DNA from: Angiostrongylus vasorum
Lineage: Eukaryota; Nematoda; Chromadorea; Rhabditida; Metastrongylidae
Length of the DNA: 64,000 nt
Assembly (NCBI GenBank): GCA_018806985.1
Contig: JADANN010000401.1
Location: 3,162,001 to 3,226,000 of the forward strand
Direction: 5' to 3'
Shown here: positions 25,401-36,963 of the stretch, in pieces
How positions within the stretch are numbered: the stretch's first letter is position 1
How the letters are laid out: each line of letters begins with the position of its first letter
The notes under the pieces: generated by a model
What the model saw: the letters and a program-made list of their open reading frames with translations, nothing else
Told to the model about the DNA's origin: nothing
Database searches by the model: none
Translations under genes and position numbers: made by a program

Positions 25401-28278
25401 GCTCTGCAGAAGTTGAACGAGTTGGGCTACGAAACTCTGCCTCATCCGCCATATGCACCAGACCATTCGCCTACCGATTATCATTTTTCAAGCACCTTGA
25501 CAACTTCTTAGGCGAGAAATGCTTCACCAACCACGATGACGCAAAAAATGCCTTCAACGAATCCATCGCTTCCAGAACTCCAGAATTTTAGGCAACTGGA
25601 ATTAATAAACTTCATTCTTGTTTCTAACTGTCCTTACTTTGAGTAAGAAAAATTAGTGTGAAAAGAGTTATGGTTGTTTAAAGTTTACATTTAAAATGGA
25701 ACATTTCATGTGCTACAACCTAATAGCAATGGAGAACAAAGCTTTTCCAACATGTCATGAAAAACTTGGGAAGTCATTGTTTCCTTCATGTATTTCCTAA
25801 GCCACAAACTTTTATCTTCTTTTGTTCTGTTTTTCTTATAACTGAATTACCATCATAACTTTTTTTACATTCCTTTTGCTTTCTTGTTGAGGTGATGGAG
25901 ATTTTCTTTTGGGAATTTCTTAATGCACTAACAACCTCGTGTCTATTCATGAAGAAAACAATAAAGTGGAAATTATGTTATCAACTCAAACATATTTTTT
26001 CTACGATTTATATTTACCATAGCTTATTATCATTGTTACCATTCATATCAGGTACTGCATAGAATCACCGGAAATCGATTTCTTTTATCTTTGCTCAAAA
26101 AATCGAACAGGCAACTTCTTTGCGGGATGCTACTTTGGAAGAGGGGCTATACAGGTAAAGTCGAGCAATTCTTCTCACTAATTTAAACACTTTTCCTTTT
26201 CATTTTCATATTCTGTCTACTAAAGCCGCCGATGTGAAAAAGATAAATGAGCTGAGAAAATTTAAACAAAGCTCAGAGGAGGAGATCAAAAAATCGATTT
26301 TACACAATGTGGACGACTTGAATGATATTTGATTCATACATGGTTGAAAATAGTTTAGTATTTCATTACTATAACGCATTCAATGGAAGTTTAAATATGT
26401 AAATCTCTTGTCATAGTGAACTCTATCAATTGAAATACAAACTGTAAGAATTTGTAAATCTTTATCAACAACATTTTACTGTATTTTCATAAAGTTCCAG
26501 TTTTTAGCGAAGCCCAAAAGTCATTTGTTTTCTGTTGTTTTTCTTTGAGGCCTTCATTTCCGTGAGAGCTAAAGAATTTGCTCGAGTTGACTACGTTTAA
26601 GAGGAAGTAATAGCCTACACCCGAATATCTCTTTAATGCGGAAGTTGCAGTAATTGCATTAAAAACTTAAAGGAAGTGGTTTCTTATTGTGTTAAGTCTG
26701 CATAATTTTTCACCTTCGTTTCTCATTAGGTTGTCGAGTTTCAACTTTAAGCATCTGTGAAATAATACTACTAATTTCAAAAATTGCATACGAACACAGA
26801 TCGTAGTCTCCTACCATAAGCTAGCCAAGTTGTCGATTCCGTATACTGTAGTTATAGAAAACTTATCGCAGTACTGAAAGTTCTGGACTGTTGAAATATA
26901 GCTAGACAGAGAAACGTATCTGAGTACTTTTTTGCAAACTTTAGAGTGAGATCATCTTAATGTATAGATGAAGAATTGATAGTTGTTGTACTACATCTTT
27001 TTGCTCCTATTCAGTTTAAATACATTTACTGAATGAAAGATAAAACTGAAGAAGTGCCTTAATTTTCAAGCTGTTTCTTCAAGAGAAATCGCACTCTTTT
27101 CCTTTATAAAACTACGATATCAATTAAAGTCCATTCCTTAGACGGCTGAATAATTTGCGAAGTGTTCCCTGTCAACGTTTTATTTTTCCAGTGGAACTAC
27201 GAACAGTCACAACTATGCTGAGATATTTGCAAAACTACGGGCCGTATGTGTCTGGGGTGGGGAAAAAACTTGCTATTACTCTTTCCGGGGGTTAACGCCT
27301 TCACCACCACACCATGCGGGTTCATTGTTTCGCCTGTCTCTCAGCTAGTTCTATCGATCAGTGCCACCTTCGGCTCGGAGTTTTGCAAAAACTCAGCATT
27401 GATATGGTTGTATTTCGCGTAATACCCTACCGTGAAAAGGGCGCGTGTGGCGCAGTGATTGGAGGCGCCACTGTGGCACACACGTGGAATTGATCCCGGC
27501 GCCCATGGCCCATCGAGCTCTCCATCCCTCCTGGGTCGGTAGATTGGTACCAGACTTGTCTGGGAGTTTATCAGCACTGGCTCGATACATCGGTAGGCCA
27601 CAATGAGTCATTGTACAGGCCAGATATGCATTCAGTCACCTCCAACGATACTTAATGAAGTCGAGTGCATGGCGCATCCCTCAGGGATCGATCAACGTCG
27701 AGAGCTTTATCCTTTCCTTTTTACCTTGCCGTGAAAATTGTAGGGGCAGAAAATAAAAAGTCAACTGTCAACAATATTCCTTAAGATCTCATACAACTAC
27801 AACTATGGACAATTTATGGATTTTCTGAAATCGAAAAATATTCACGTGGATCTTCTCAACGAACCAAATTTGGTTATGACAAAAAATAACCCTCCATTGG
27901 CACTCTTAGCATCGTTATGGTTCTATATGACACCTCAACCACCAAAACCAGCTATGCATGACATTGTTATGGGTAAGACTTGCAATAGAACAAGCACATT
28001 TAATTTCTGCCTAAATTTACGTCTATCGTTCACTAAATCGAACATTTGAAAAGGAGAACTTCATAGATATGGAAAATTAGCACCTACACTGATCAGTACA
28101 GTACCGACAATTTTCTAGTCACACATGGGCACACAGTTGCATGTTGAATTCAATAATGCTTTTAGTTGAAGCGTTTCAGAAATTGAAATGAGATTTGCAA
28201 ATAAAACCAGGGTTTATTACATTACATATTATATGTTTATGTATGTATGTATGTATGTATGTATGTATGTATGCATGC

Positions 28279-28311
<33 letters not shown>

Positions 28312-31300
28312 TGTATGTATGTATGTATGTATGTATGTATGTATGTATGTATGTATGTATGCATGCATATATGTATGTATGTATGTATGGTATGTATGGT
28401 ATGTATGGTATGTATGGTATGGTATGTATGGTATGTATGGTATGTATGGTATGTATGGTATGTATGGTATGTATGGTATGTATGGTATGTATGGTATGTA
28501 TGGTATGTATGGTATGTATGGTATGTATGGTATGTATGTATGTATGGTATGTATGTATGGTATGTATGTATGGTATGTATGTAATGTATGTAATGTATGT
28601 AATGTATGTAATGTATGTAATGTATGTAATGTATGTAATGTATGTAATGTATGTAGTGTATGTAATGTATGTAATGTATGTAATGTATGTAATGTATGTA
28701 TATATTTACCTATATATATAAATATATACATATATACATTGTATAAAGAATGAGAGAAAAGAATTATTGTCAATGAATAGACAACAATTAAGTGCTTATC
28801 AACTGTATCACTGCTGATTGATCACCGAGTAACTTGACACTTGATTATACGTAAGTTAGCATCCAGTCGTCAATAAAAACCGAGTCATCTGTTTCTTGAG
28901 CAGCTTCACGGCTTGTAAGTTCGCACGTCAGCAGGTTCCATTCATTTGAGATATTTGAACAACATGACATATTCAGTAGCAGATCGTTCATTTCCATGAA
29001 TTCTTGGATAGCGAAGTGTGCACAATTAGTCCAGGAAGGATTTGAATATGTTGGCAAGTTAAGAAATGACGCTCATCTCTACAATTCACATACACATACG
29101 GCATGTAAACTGTCCCCTCTGTGTGTCTTACTCTCTACACGTTACCTAGAATTTAGGGTATTCCACATTTACATGTAATATACTAGTACACACACATCCC
29201 AACGGTTTACCCCCTCATCGTGGCTGGGGAGGTGTTCATGGGTGTCAGGCAGCAATGTGAAGCCGGTTATTCATCGCCCAGTTAGGCCTTTCAAGCTGAG
29301 GTGGAGTCCGGCGTTTCCATCAGGAAGTCCAGCTAAAAGTAGACCAATACCAGGATTCGCCATCGTGTATATGTATATATGTATATATATATATATATAT
29401 ATGTACATATATACGCATATATATTATATATACCTCAAATTATATATGTATATATATACATATATTATTTGAGGTACATATATATATTGGCAGAGAGAAA
29501 TAGTGTTAATAAATATTTATTAATAAGTCCTAATCACTTGTACCACTGCTGTCATTCATTGGGCGACTTGATAATTGATTATACATAAGTTAATATAAAA
29601 TCATAAAGAAGCTAAAAAAGCTAGTTAACTGTTTTCTGAGCGACTTGACGGCTACTGTCTTTGCCACCAATCCCCATAACATCGTCTGCTTTGTATGGTA
29701 GACACCATTCATTCGAGGTGCATGAACAACATGACATATTCAGTAATAGATCCCCTATTTTCACCTTTTTATTTAGTTTTTTGGTTAGCCAAAGATAATG
29801 GATGCACTAGAAAGACTTGAGCAGAATGGCGGGTATGGAAAGGATGCTTATCTCTTCAATTTACATTACTTTGACAAAAAGTAGAAAGTCCCTTTTGTAT
29901 GTCTAGCGTTGAAATAGTTATTCGTTACCTGAGAATGCACTACATAGCCTTGAGTCGAACTGGTTTACGTGAGAGGATAACGATTAAACGATTGATAAAC
30001 GAATGGGTCTATATTTATGCACGTGCACTCTGAATAACAATATTACTCAAGTGAGTTATTTGACAAAGTTATATTGAACTGGAGACATTTCGGGCACATG
30101 GAATAGCGGTGATGAAAATGCTGCTGCTGGTTACACTGGACCTATTTTCGGACCTACAAGTTTGATAATCAACAATGAGTGTAGCGGAGAAGACAAAGAA
30201 GAACCAGGAGGTAATGATGAGTTTTCTACAATTAGTGTCATATGTTTACTTAGAGCAGTAAATGTGGATAACCCACTAGTAAATGGATATTAATGGGAGA
30301 TATCTTCTTATAGAGAACAAGACAATCTCTACAATAGCTTATTTGAGTTCCACACCAACTATCACTACAATTCTCCTTAATCATCCACTAATCCAACCAG
30401 ACGGTAGTAAATTACCCTTTCGTCCTTGTCGCTTTTTTCAGCTTCGCGCTCTTCCGTAGAAGTTTAGGGCCTTTCTATCACACTTTCTCATACAAGCAAG
30501 AACACGATTATGTATATATGGTAAGTAAACCATAACTAGTATTAACCATTCCCTCATTTACCACATGATTTCATTGCTGACATAGGGCATGCACATGGTT
30601 GTTCTGGGTCGGTGGTTAGTCACATGTCCATCATCTGGGAATCTGTCACGTAACATTACCACTATTCGGCCTATGTCGTAGATCGGTGGTTTTCAATATT
30701 TTAATTTTCAGAGTGAAGGAGCTTGACTCTTAGAGGATAAAGATCATCGAAAGATCGTAATTCAATTAAAAACTGATCGATATCCGAACTGTTAAGGTGG
30801 TGGGGAATCACGTCGTATCAAAGCCTTTAAGTGGCTCTGTTCATACTTCGGAGTGCCTGCCGGTGATGATAGGCTGCTCAGCTGTAAAAGTGAGAATCCT
30901 TTTCTAATCCCAGTGAAAATGAATTCGCAACGCGGTATCAGAATCGCTCACTTGATTTTTTGACACATCGCCAGAATGAAAGCTACATCTGTGTTATGTC
31001 TAGCTCTTATTCGGAAATCTTCGTAACTAATGTTCACCATGAACTTGCTAATTGAAGAATTTTAGATATGCCAGTTAGGTTCCAATCACTGCGTTACAAC
31101 TACAGTTACCATCCTGACTGGAGCACAACGTGGAAAGAACAACCGTGTGATTGTGTACCTGCTCCATATGGAGGTGATGTAGTTGAGGTTGAAGAAGGAC
31201 CTTTTTGATCATTTGTAAACTGTAAGGAACTGCTACTGTGATACCCTTGATCATTAAATTAGTCGAATAGGCAACAATGAATCTTAGCGCGACACCTAGA

Positions 31301-31737
31301 ACACTGTTCCATAAGCGATGAACAAGGAACAGCTTGAAATAGAGCAACAACATTTCCTTGATATTGTTTTCAGTTCCTTCATTGTGTATAAATGAGCCAA
31401 TATGCGAGAGCTCTACAACTCTCCCTAAATTTTTCTTTAATTTTTTTCATTTTTTTTTGTTAAAATTAGCGTTTATTCCTATTTCATCTTTTCCTTTTCT
31501 TCACTAAGAACTTTTGGAACAAACTACCAAAAAGAGAGCAGTGGTAATAGAATACCTCATTTTCAGCTTTAGAACACGTCTTTTTCAGGTTTGATACCAT
31601 ACTTTGATCCCGACCACTATCCAGAAGAGTTTGTGTTGATGAATAAGGACAACAAGCTTAAATGTATTGCCAGCATCTATGCGAATCCGTCTATTTATGG
31701 TCTTACAAATGCTACTGCAACTTGCTTGGCTTTCTGA
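22496..31737 (+). CDS. GH19 chitinase paralogue, copy B, with frameshifted exon 3
   Basis: Exons: 22496-22532, 22817-22965, 23460-23581, 23664-23758, 24349-24498, 26052-26154, 27786-27972, 30094-30210, 30797-30889, 31066-31173, 31589-31737. The start MSTGLLILAALIG is a signal-peptide-like exon matching copy A, and GH19 signatures FFAHAIQETG, YNWFEGG, YFGRGAIQ, ISYNYNYG, LWFYMTPQ and FKWLCSYFGVPAGD are all present. Three oddities occur. Exon 3 has one extra C and one extra G in homopolymers relative to A (122 against 120 nt), creating an early stop. Exon 7 fuses A's exons 7 and 8. The acceptor before exon 8 is CGG instead of AG; an AG ten bases upstream (exon from 30,085) would keep the frame and add three residues. 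The rest is open and conserved, so this is a recent pseudogene or a gene with assembly errors. Confidence 0.8.
23460..23581 (+). pseudogene. frameshifted exon 3 of chitinase B
   Basis: In A the exon reads DLFPFANIGWGPHPC in frame. Here CCCCC replaces CCCC (around 23,467) and GGGGG replaces GGGG (around 23,489). The required frame runs into TAA after six codons. Introns on both sides are nearly identical to copy A, so these are the main differences in the block. Confidence 0.75.
24549..25723 (+). mobile_element. dead mariner element (Tc1/mariner DD34D) in intron 5 of chitinase B
   Basis: The plus strand carries mariner landmarks across frames: ARNINFG and DESTVRTRIRKF, ELAEQLGVSAGTIS, VTCYEKWILY, RRRSAQWLD, ENYCQQIDE, IVLHDNARPHVA, LNELGYETLPHPPYAPDHSPTDYHF, and DNFLGEKCF with ATGINKL after a frameshift. 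The first catalytic Asp (usually TCDEKW) is Tyr here, and stops and frameshifts abound. The 3' end CATTTCATGTGCTACAACC-TAA followed by TA fits a mariner TIR; a diverged TTAGGT with TA before it at 24,549 is the proposed 5' end. Confidence 0.8.
27205..27775. repeat. inverted-repeat element interrupted by a SINE
   Basis: Left arm from CACAACTATGCTGAGATATT and the right terminus GTTTTGCAAAAACTCAGCAT...GGTTGTATTTCGCG, then the SINE at 27,439-27,721, then CTTGCCGTGAAAATTG and AATAAAAAGTCAAC. In intron 6 of chitinase B. Confidence 0.65.
27439..27721 (+). repeat. tRNA-derived SINE with 16-bp TSD (best copy)
   Basis: The 283-bp insertion is bracketed by TACCCTACCGTGAAAA (27,423-27,438) and TACCTTGCCGTGAAAA (27,722-27,737). 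The head (about 70 nt) has GGGCGCG...GGCGCCC that can close an acceptor-like stem, an A-box-like GGCGCAGTGATTGG and a B-box-like GGAATTGATCCC. The tail ends in a T-rich TTTATCCTTTCCTTTT. It defines the ends and mobility of the family. Confidence 0.85.
28235..28706. repeat. compound TATG-derived microsatellite, expanded allele
   Basis: Order: (GTAT)n with two GCATGCAT interruptions, then a 9-mer TATGTATGG block (about 28,385-28,535), mixed units, then a 9-mer TATGTAATG block (about 28,575-28,700). Copy A has only ~55 bp here. The long Tyr/Met/Cys frames on both strands are artefacts. Confidence 0.95.
29186..29366. repeat. CCTCCCA-hairpin family repeat, truncated
   Basis: Starts near ACATCCCAACGGTTTACC with GGCTGGGGAGGTGTTC, and tracks 14,325-14,500 of copy A before breaking off at GATTCGCCATCG where an AT repeat begins. 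Confidence 0.55.
29366..29490. repeat. AT-rich palindromic tract
   Basis: (TA)n/(TATG) sequence containing TACCTCAAAT and its complement ATTTGAGGTA (about 29,431 and 29,467) separated by a self-complementary ATATATGTATATATATACAT core. It can form a hairpin or cruciform. Confidence 0.8.
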
Positions 31738-33539
31738 TTGATAGTACCAATTGATCTCCACTTTATGTCGCAAAGATATCCAGTACTAGTACTTTTGTAG
31801 TCATAAAAGAGTATACTTTTGTGTGCTCACATTATTGAGGTGTCTATAAAAGCATGTATTTTACATAATGTAGAAACTGACATCATATGCAAATTAGAAT
31901 GTGACAACATCGAAGTAAAAGTCTATGTCCAGCAACCAAACCATCGTCGATTTACCTATATGTCGTTTCCATTGGATTGAATAAACGACGGCGTGTGGAA
32001 CCCACGGCTCCTGTTTGAACCAGGAAAAAAATGATGTGTATGGAAACTAATTTACTTTTTAATGGTACAGTCAACATCATTAAAACGACTATCTCCGGGT
32101 TCTGTAGCCTTGTGTATTTCTGGTTAGTATGAATATGATGGATCACTTAATAGCGGAGGTGAACAAGAGGAACGGAACATCTTGGAGAGCTAACAAGGCG
32201 TAAAGGATGTAGCGAAATAAGGATAAAGAGCGCGAAGTTGGGTTCCCTGTTGTGCCCGACTTCGAGGTTCCTCCTTACATGCTTTGGAAACCTTAACTCT
32301 ACTAAGATATAACAGAATAAGCGTTATGAAAACCGCAATAAAAGGCATTATAGCTGAGGACATCCAGAGAACTCGTGCCAGATCTATAAGGAAACCAGAA
32401 CCTCAGAAATAGACCTGGATATTTCGTAAAATCGCAGTAGGCCTTAGACTATTGAGCCAGTCTATGACTTAACATTCTTTTAAAAAAAATTCGAAAAATA
32501 GTAATTGAGTTTCTATACTGCTTAGACAATATTGTAGTGACGGTCAATGAACCAGATTTCTAGCTGTTAGGCCAATGCACCAGAATCGTAGTGAATTGGT
32601 TTCGTGGAGTACACTAGTTTGAGTCAGTTGTCAGATCCGAATGATTACTAACCATACTCATACTAATTACTAATACTATACAGTATACTAAACCAAAAAA
32701 CCAGCACCGAGTTCATCGAGTGTCTCATCCTTTTGCGGTAGTGAAATTGGTACTATACTTGCATGGGAAGATCCCAGTCCCATAATTCCACGTGAGAAGC
32801 CTTTAACGCGGCTACCTAAGGTTTCCAGGGAGATCCGACTTGACTAACTTTCAACAACATTCATAAAGAAAATGAAAATCCTCTAGCAACAACAGAAGCA
32901 ACAACCAAAAAATTCGAAGAGTTTGATACAGGATGGATGCGATGAAATGAATCGAATGCAAGAAGTGCTGACATACGCACAGAAAATCTGAAGACGAGTC
33001 ATGGAGGGAAAAAAAACAACAACTTGCAATTCCAACCTACGATCAGGATCGAGGGAGGTTATTCAGAGATCATTCATATATGTACACGAAAGCAGTTACA
33101 TTGTTTACGTAAACCTTAGTACAAACGTTTCTGGCACGTTCAGCAGCGTATTTTTCATGTGCTGCTCTACACTATTTCTTGAAACCCTGGCGGCCTAGCT
33201 CTTCAACAAAATAGGATCTATGCTGTCAAAGCACTGCCGTACCCAGTGCAGTGCAAGCAGAAGTCCAGCTTGAAATCGTTCAGCTAGGCTCTCTCCACAT
33301 GTTCGTTATAAATTCCTTCGTTCACCAGGCACGTCTGAGCAACCAGTTGGAAGAAGAGCCGAATGTAACTACAGTAAAGCTAAAAAAGATCTGTTTAAAC
33401 CAAGGAAAGAAAGACAGAAATCCAAACACCACTCGCTAGTCCTACTAACAAATGGACATCAAATCGCCGTCTGGAGTTGTGTCCACGAAAAGCCTTCTTT
33501 GGATGCAGCTTCCACTGCGGTTTTGATTTTGACTACCTC
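31738..33539. other. 3' flank of chitinase B and gene-poor DNA
   Basis: AATAAA at 31,980-31,985, about 245 bp after the stop of copy B, could serve as its poly(A) signal. Beyond it, 32,000-33,539 holds no exon chain or transposon that I can name; short frames such as 33,001-33,198 look random. Confidence 0.4.
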
Positions 33540-34345
33540 TGGTAGATCGTGAACTGCGGTGAGCACAATAATTTCCTTTTCCATATTCTACTCACTGCCG
33601 ACTATTCGGTTTCCAGTCGATGACTTGTTTGATAAGTTCATTCCTATTTCTCCTACAGACACCTATACGATGGGTTCATCTGCTCGACAAGCCTTCGGCT
33701 AATGTACAAATGCCTTCTTTCAACTCTAACAAATCATACATGGACCTCCATTCAAAATAACTTTCCAAATTTCCAGTTACAGAGAGATTGCTACCATTAT
33801 ACACCAAAATTCTGTAGGTGTAACCACCTCTAGTGCAGAGCTTAAACACTCCACTTTCTACTTTTCCCTCTTATATGGGACTGATGGCGATGAGCGGAGA
33901 ACGATACCACCTCTAAATGACACGGTGAACACGTCAACACATGCGTACATTCCAGGTGTGTGAATCGTCCAAAAGTTCCTGTTAATAATGTCAATTAGTG
34001 GCATAATCTTTTGCAACCTGTCTTCTCGGTCACAAGGCAAATAGGAGTTTCCAACAAGCATCCACATTTCCCTCACGTCATAGCAGGTGTTGAAATAGGA
34101 GGACTCATTTGTAGTATGCGAAGTAGAATAATTCCTTAGATGTGGTACCTTGAAACGGCTCATAAAAAATCAGAGCTCAATTTTCCGTCACTTCTATATT
34201 CGTCACTTCCTTCTTCTGGAAACATTTCTGTTCGGATATTTCCAGCTCAACGACACGCTCCTCATCTTTAGGTTTCTCATAATCACTCTCGGTGAGAAGT
34301 CGGTGGTCGAAGTTGAAATCGTCATCGGTTGACATAGATGTATAG
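33540..34345 (-). pseudogene. piggyBac-like transposase remnant
   Basis: Read on the minus strand. An acidic N-terminus (MSTDDDFNFDHRLL...) begins near 34,340. After a frame change, MSRFKVPHLRNYS, CDREDRLQKIMPLIDIINRN, TIHTPGMYACVDVFTVSFRG and then, in another frame, KLCTRGGYTYRILVYNG follow. These correspond to the piggyBac DDE domain (R.DRL.K..PLID..N..F, VDE...FRGR, KL..LC...GY). The usual Asp-Glu is VDVF here, and at least two frameshifts and a truncated C-terminus make it inactive. Confidence 0.65.
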
Positions 34346-34732
34346 TGAGAAAGAATGTGAATAAAGAAAGTAAAACACCGACGGAAAAAGTATGCAGCAA
34401 TGGTAAACTCAGAAGAAAGAAAACAGCTATACCTTCCAGTAAGCATATCTCAATTTGTAGTGAACTTTGTTACTTGAGATAAAAAAATTTCAAGTTCTTA
34501 GGAGATTCGTCTAAAATATATTTTTCATTACAACAATAGAAGATGGGACTGTTTTTAAAGGTTTGAATTCCACATAAAATCAAAATGAAAGGTTAATTTT
34601 TGAGTTTTTACCTCCTTTTAAAGTAGTAGAGGAAACCCTCTCCTATAACTTTACCACGTTTTGAACTTCGTAAGAGCTTTAGTTGGCGAAAATTTCGGAA
34701 GTTGTTAGAAATCTGCATTCAGTCCTATAAGG

Positions 34733-35026
34733 AGCATAAAAAAAAGATGAAGGGTAAAGCTCTCGGCGCTGATCAATCCGTGAAGAATGCGCCATGCATA
34801 CTTCATTAAGCATCGTTTGGAGGTCACTGGATGCGTACCCAGCGTTTACAATGATTCGTGGTGGCCTACCGATGTGTGGAGCCAGTGCTGCTATCCTCCC
34901 AGACAGGTCTGGTACCAATTTGCCAACCCCGAAGGGATAGAAGGCTTGGTGGGCCATGGGCGCGGGGACCTATTCTACGTGTGTGTTAAAGGGGCGCCTC
35001 CGACCAGTGCGCCACACACACCCTTT
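34733..35026 (-). repeat. tRNA-derived SINE, full length
   Basis: Tail AAGATGAAGGGTAAAGCTCT on the left and head GCGCCTCCGACCAGTGCGCC on the right. Moderately diverged. Confidence 0.75.
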
Positions 35027-35065
35027 TGACTGGCATATATTTATATATTTGGCAGACGAACTAAA

Positions 35066-35350
35066 AACAAGAAGCACAAATCGCTCGGTGTTCACTAATC
35101 TCTGAGCGATGGGCCATCCATTTGGTTTCGTTCATCATCGCTAGAGGTAAATGAATGCTTAGTTGACCTATCAAAAAGATGCGGTGGTCTACGGAGAAGT
35201 GAAGTCCGTACTGCTATCTGTAAAGGCAAGTGTGGTATTTTTTCTGATCCCGGAGGGATAGGAGGCTTAGTGAACCCGACGTACCTCAGCGAAGCAAGGA
35301 CCACATGTGTATTGTGAGACACCTTTAACCACTGCGCTGCACGAGCTTTT
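35066..35350 (-). repeat. tRNA-derived SINE, degraded
   Basis: Tandem neighbour of the previous copy in the same orientation. AAATCGCTCGGTGTTCACTA, GATCCCGGAGGGATAGGAGG and ACACCTTTAACCACTGCGCT follow the family order. Confidence 0.65.
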
Positions 35351-35574
35351 CTTAAGACAACAATTTATTCAGGAATAGGAATGATTTCTGGATCTCATCC
35401 GTGCGGAGAGATGTTTGAAATACAACGCAAGGGCAAAGTTGGTGCATAACAGCGAATCGAGATCTCCTAATTAGTTTACAACAAGCAAATACACCGATAT
35501 AATCTAGCAAGCCATGCGTAGCAACGAAAACAAGGCGCACATGAATTCAACTGCACAAAATAAAGCTGAATGAG

Positions 35575-36800
35575 GCTTGACCGCTTCGTGTCGTCAGAAT
35601 AACGCCGACGTTGCTGCGCTGCTAAAGTTCACGACAGCTGACGTTTCGGCGGATTTTGCCTTCAGCATCGCTTAGGAGGCTCAAACTGACATGATAAATC
35701 TACTCAGCCAAACACTTTCATAACGCCAGCAGACGAATCTTAATAGATAATTTTCTCATTAAAATTTGATTTTTTTTAACCTGAAAAATTGACTTCGATG
35801 AGCATTTAACTGAGTAGATTGCAGGTCAATTTGACCTTTCAACGCTCTGAAGAAGGCGTAGTGAGTTGCTAAATGCTGTAATGACGACCTAGTGTTTCCT
35901 CATCAGGAAAAACAATGGGTTATTGATCAATGTAGAGTTTAAAAGAAAGTCGGTTCTGGGATTTGGTGCAGAAGTTATCGGCTCAATTACTGCTCAAATT
36001 TATTGCATGACACCATGACATAGCGCACAGCTTGAGCTGTCCCAGATATGTACTGGAGTGATTAGAAACGTATTTCCTCAATCGTACTGAAATAGATAGG
36101 TGTTATATAGCTGCATAGTTGGGTCATCGAATATGGATATCGATTAATTTCCACGAAATGAGGAGTGAAGCATAGGAGGCACTGAGAGCAAACTAGGTGA
36201 ACTATAGGAAAAAATGTGGCATATCATAGCAATATCATACCTCTAAATCAATCAATCAAAGCTCTTTATATAACTGCATGATGTGCTCAATCCCATAAGT
36301 TCTTTAGCCGGCGAAAATTTGTCGTTTTCTCGGAAAAAGAAAGAAAAAAACAGGCATTTGCCGTGTTTAAATCGCGGACGAGTTCACTGTTTCTTAAGCT
36401 TCTAACGCTGAAAGCGTGTGTTCAAGAAAGAGTCACGACCCGATACGAAGGACATGGGGAAAGTAAGATCCCGTTTAAACTGCCCTTTACTTGCTACGAA
36501 ATAAGTATAGCTATAAAACGATATTTAAGTAGGGCCGGTCTAGAGAATTCGGTAGTAGTAATTGCTCTACCACAGAACACTACACATCGTGAACTGGTCT
36601 GTAAGGGTTCGTAGGACTATCTACGTACCCCCACAAAACTTTGTGGCTTTTCGTGTGTCTCACAGAAGATAAGGCGATTGCATGAGTTCGAGTGCGATGT
36701 ACCTGGTCTGTGAAGCGTGCGATGACCGATATATTGGCGGAACATGTGCCACTTGTGTCCGTATAAAATAACGCCTTGTTAGGAAACTTGAAATTTAAGA
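35575..36800 (+). mobile_element. second decayed Penelope-like element with GIY-YIG remnant
   Basis: The left part (35,575-35,960) repeats the foldback hammerhead-end structure, with the minus-strand motif damaged (CTGAAGGC, core bases missing) and the plus-strand motif lost after CTGAAGAAGGCG. At 36,425-36,610 the plus strand reads KIPFKLPFTCYEISIAIKRY and LSRAGLENSVVVIALP, like the RT-to-endonuclease linker of PLEs. At about 36,690-36,765 YLVCEACDDRYIGGTCATCV matches the GIY-YIG endonuclease start (YLV.C..C...YIGET). Stops and a frame change show it is dead. Confidence 0.7.
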
Positions 36801-36963
36801 GAACACTTCACTAGGTACTGCAGAGGTTGGGGAGGCGTAACATAGAAGATTTTGGAGTAGCGGTCATCTTAGTTGGGCAGGAATCCGGAACACTAGCTCG
36901 TAAGTCTTGAAGCATCCTGAATAAATTCACAAAACCCAAAGAATCGCAAGCAGTATTGGCCTG

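Noticed and set aside
27439..27508. SINE heads as genuine tRNA genes
   Set aside because: A- and B-box-like words and an acceptor-like stem exist, but no proper anticodon arm is seen and the unit continues into the SINE body and tail in many copies.
28188..28773. Long Tyr/Met/Cys and Ile/His/Thr frames up to 178 codons
   Set aside because: Translations of TATG-derived simple repeats; the same locus in copy A has no such frame.
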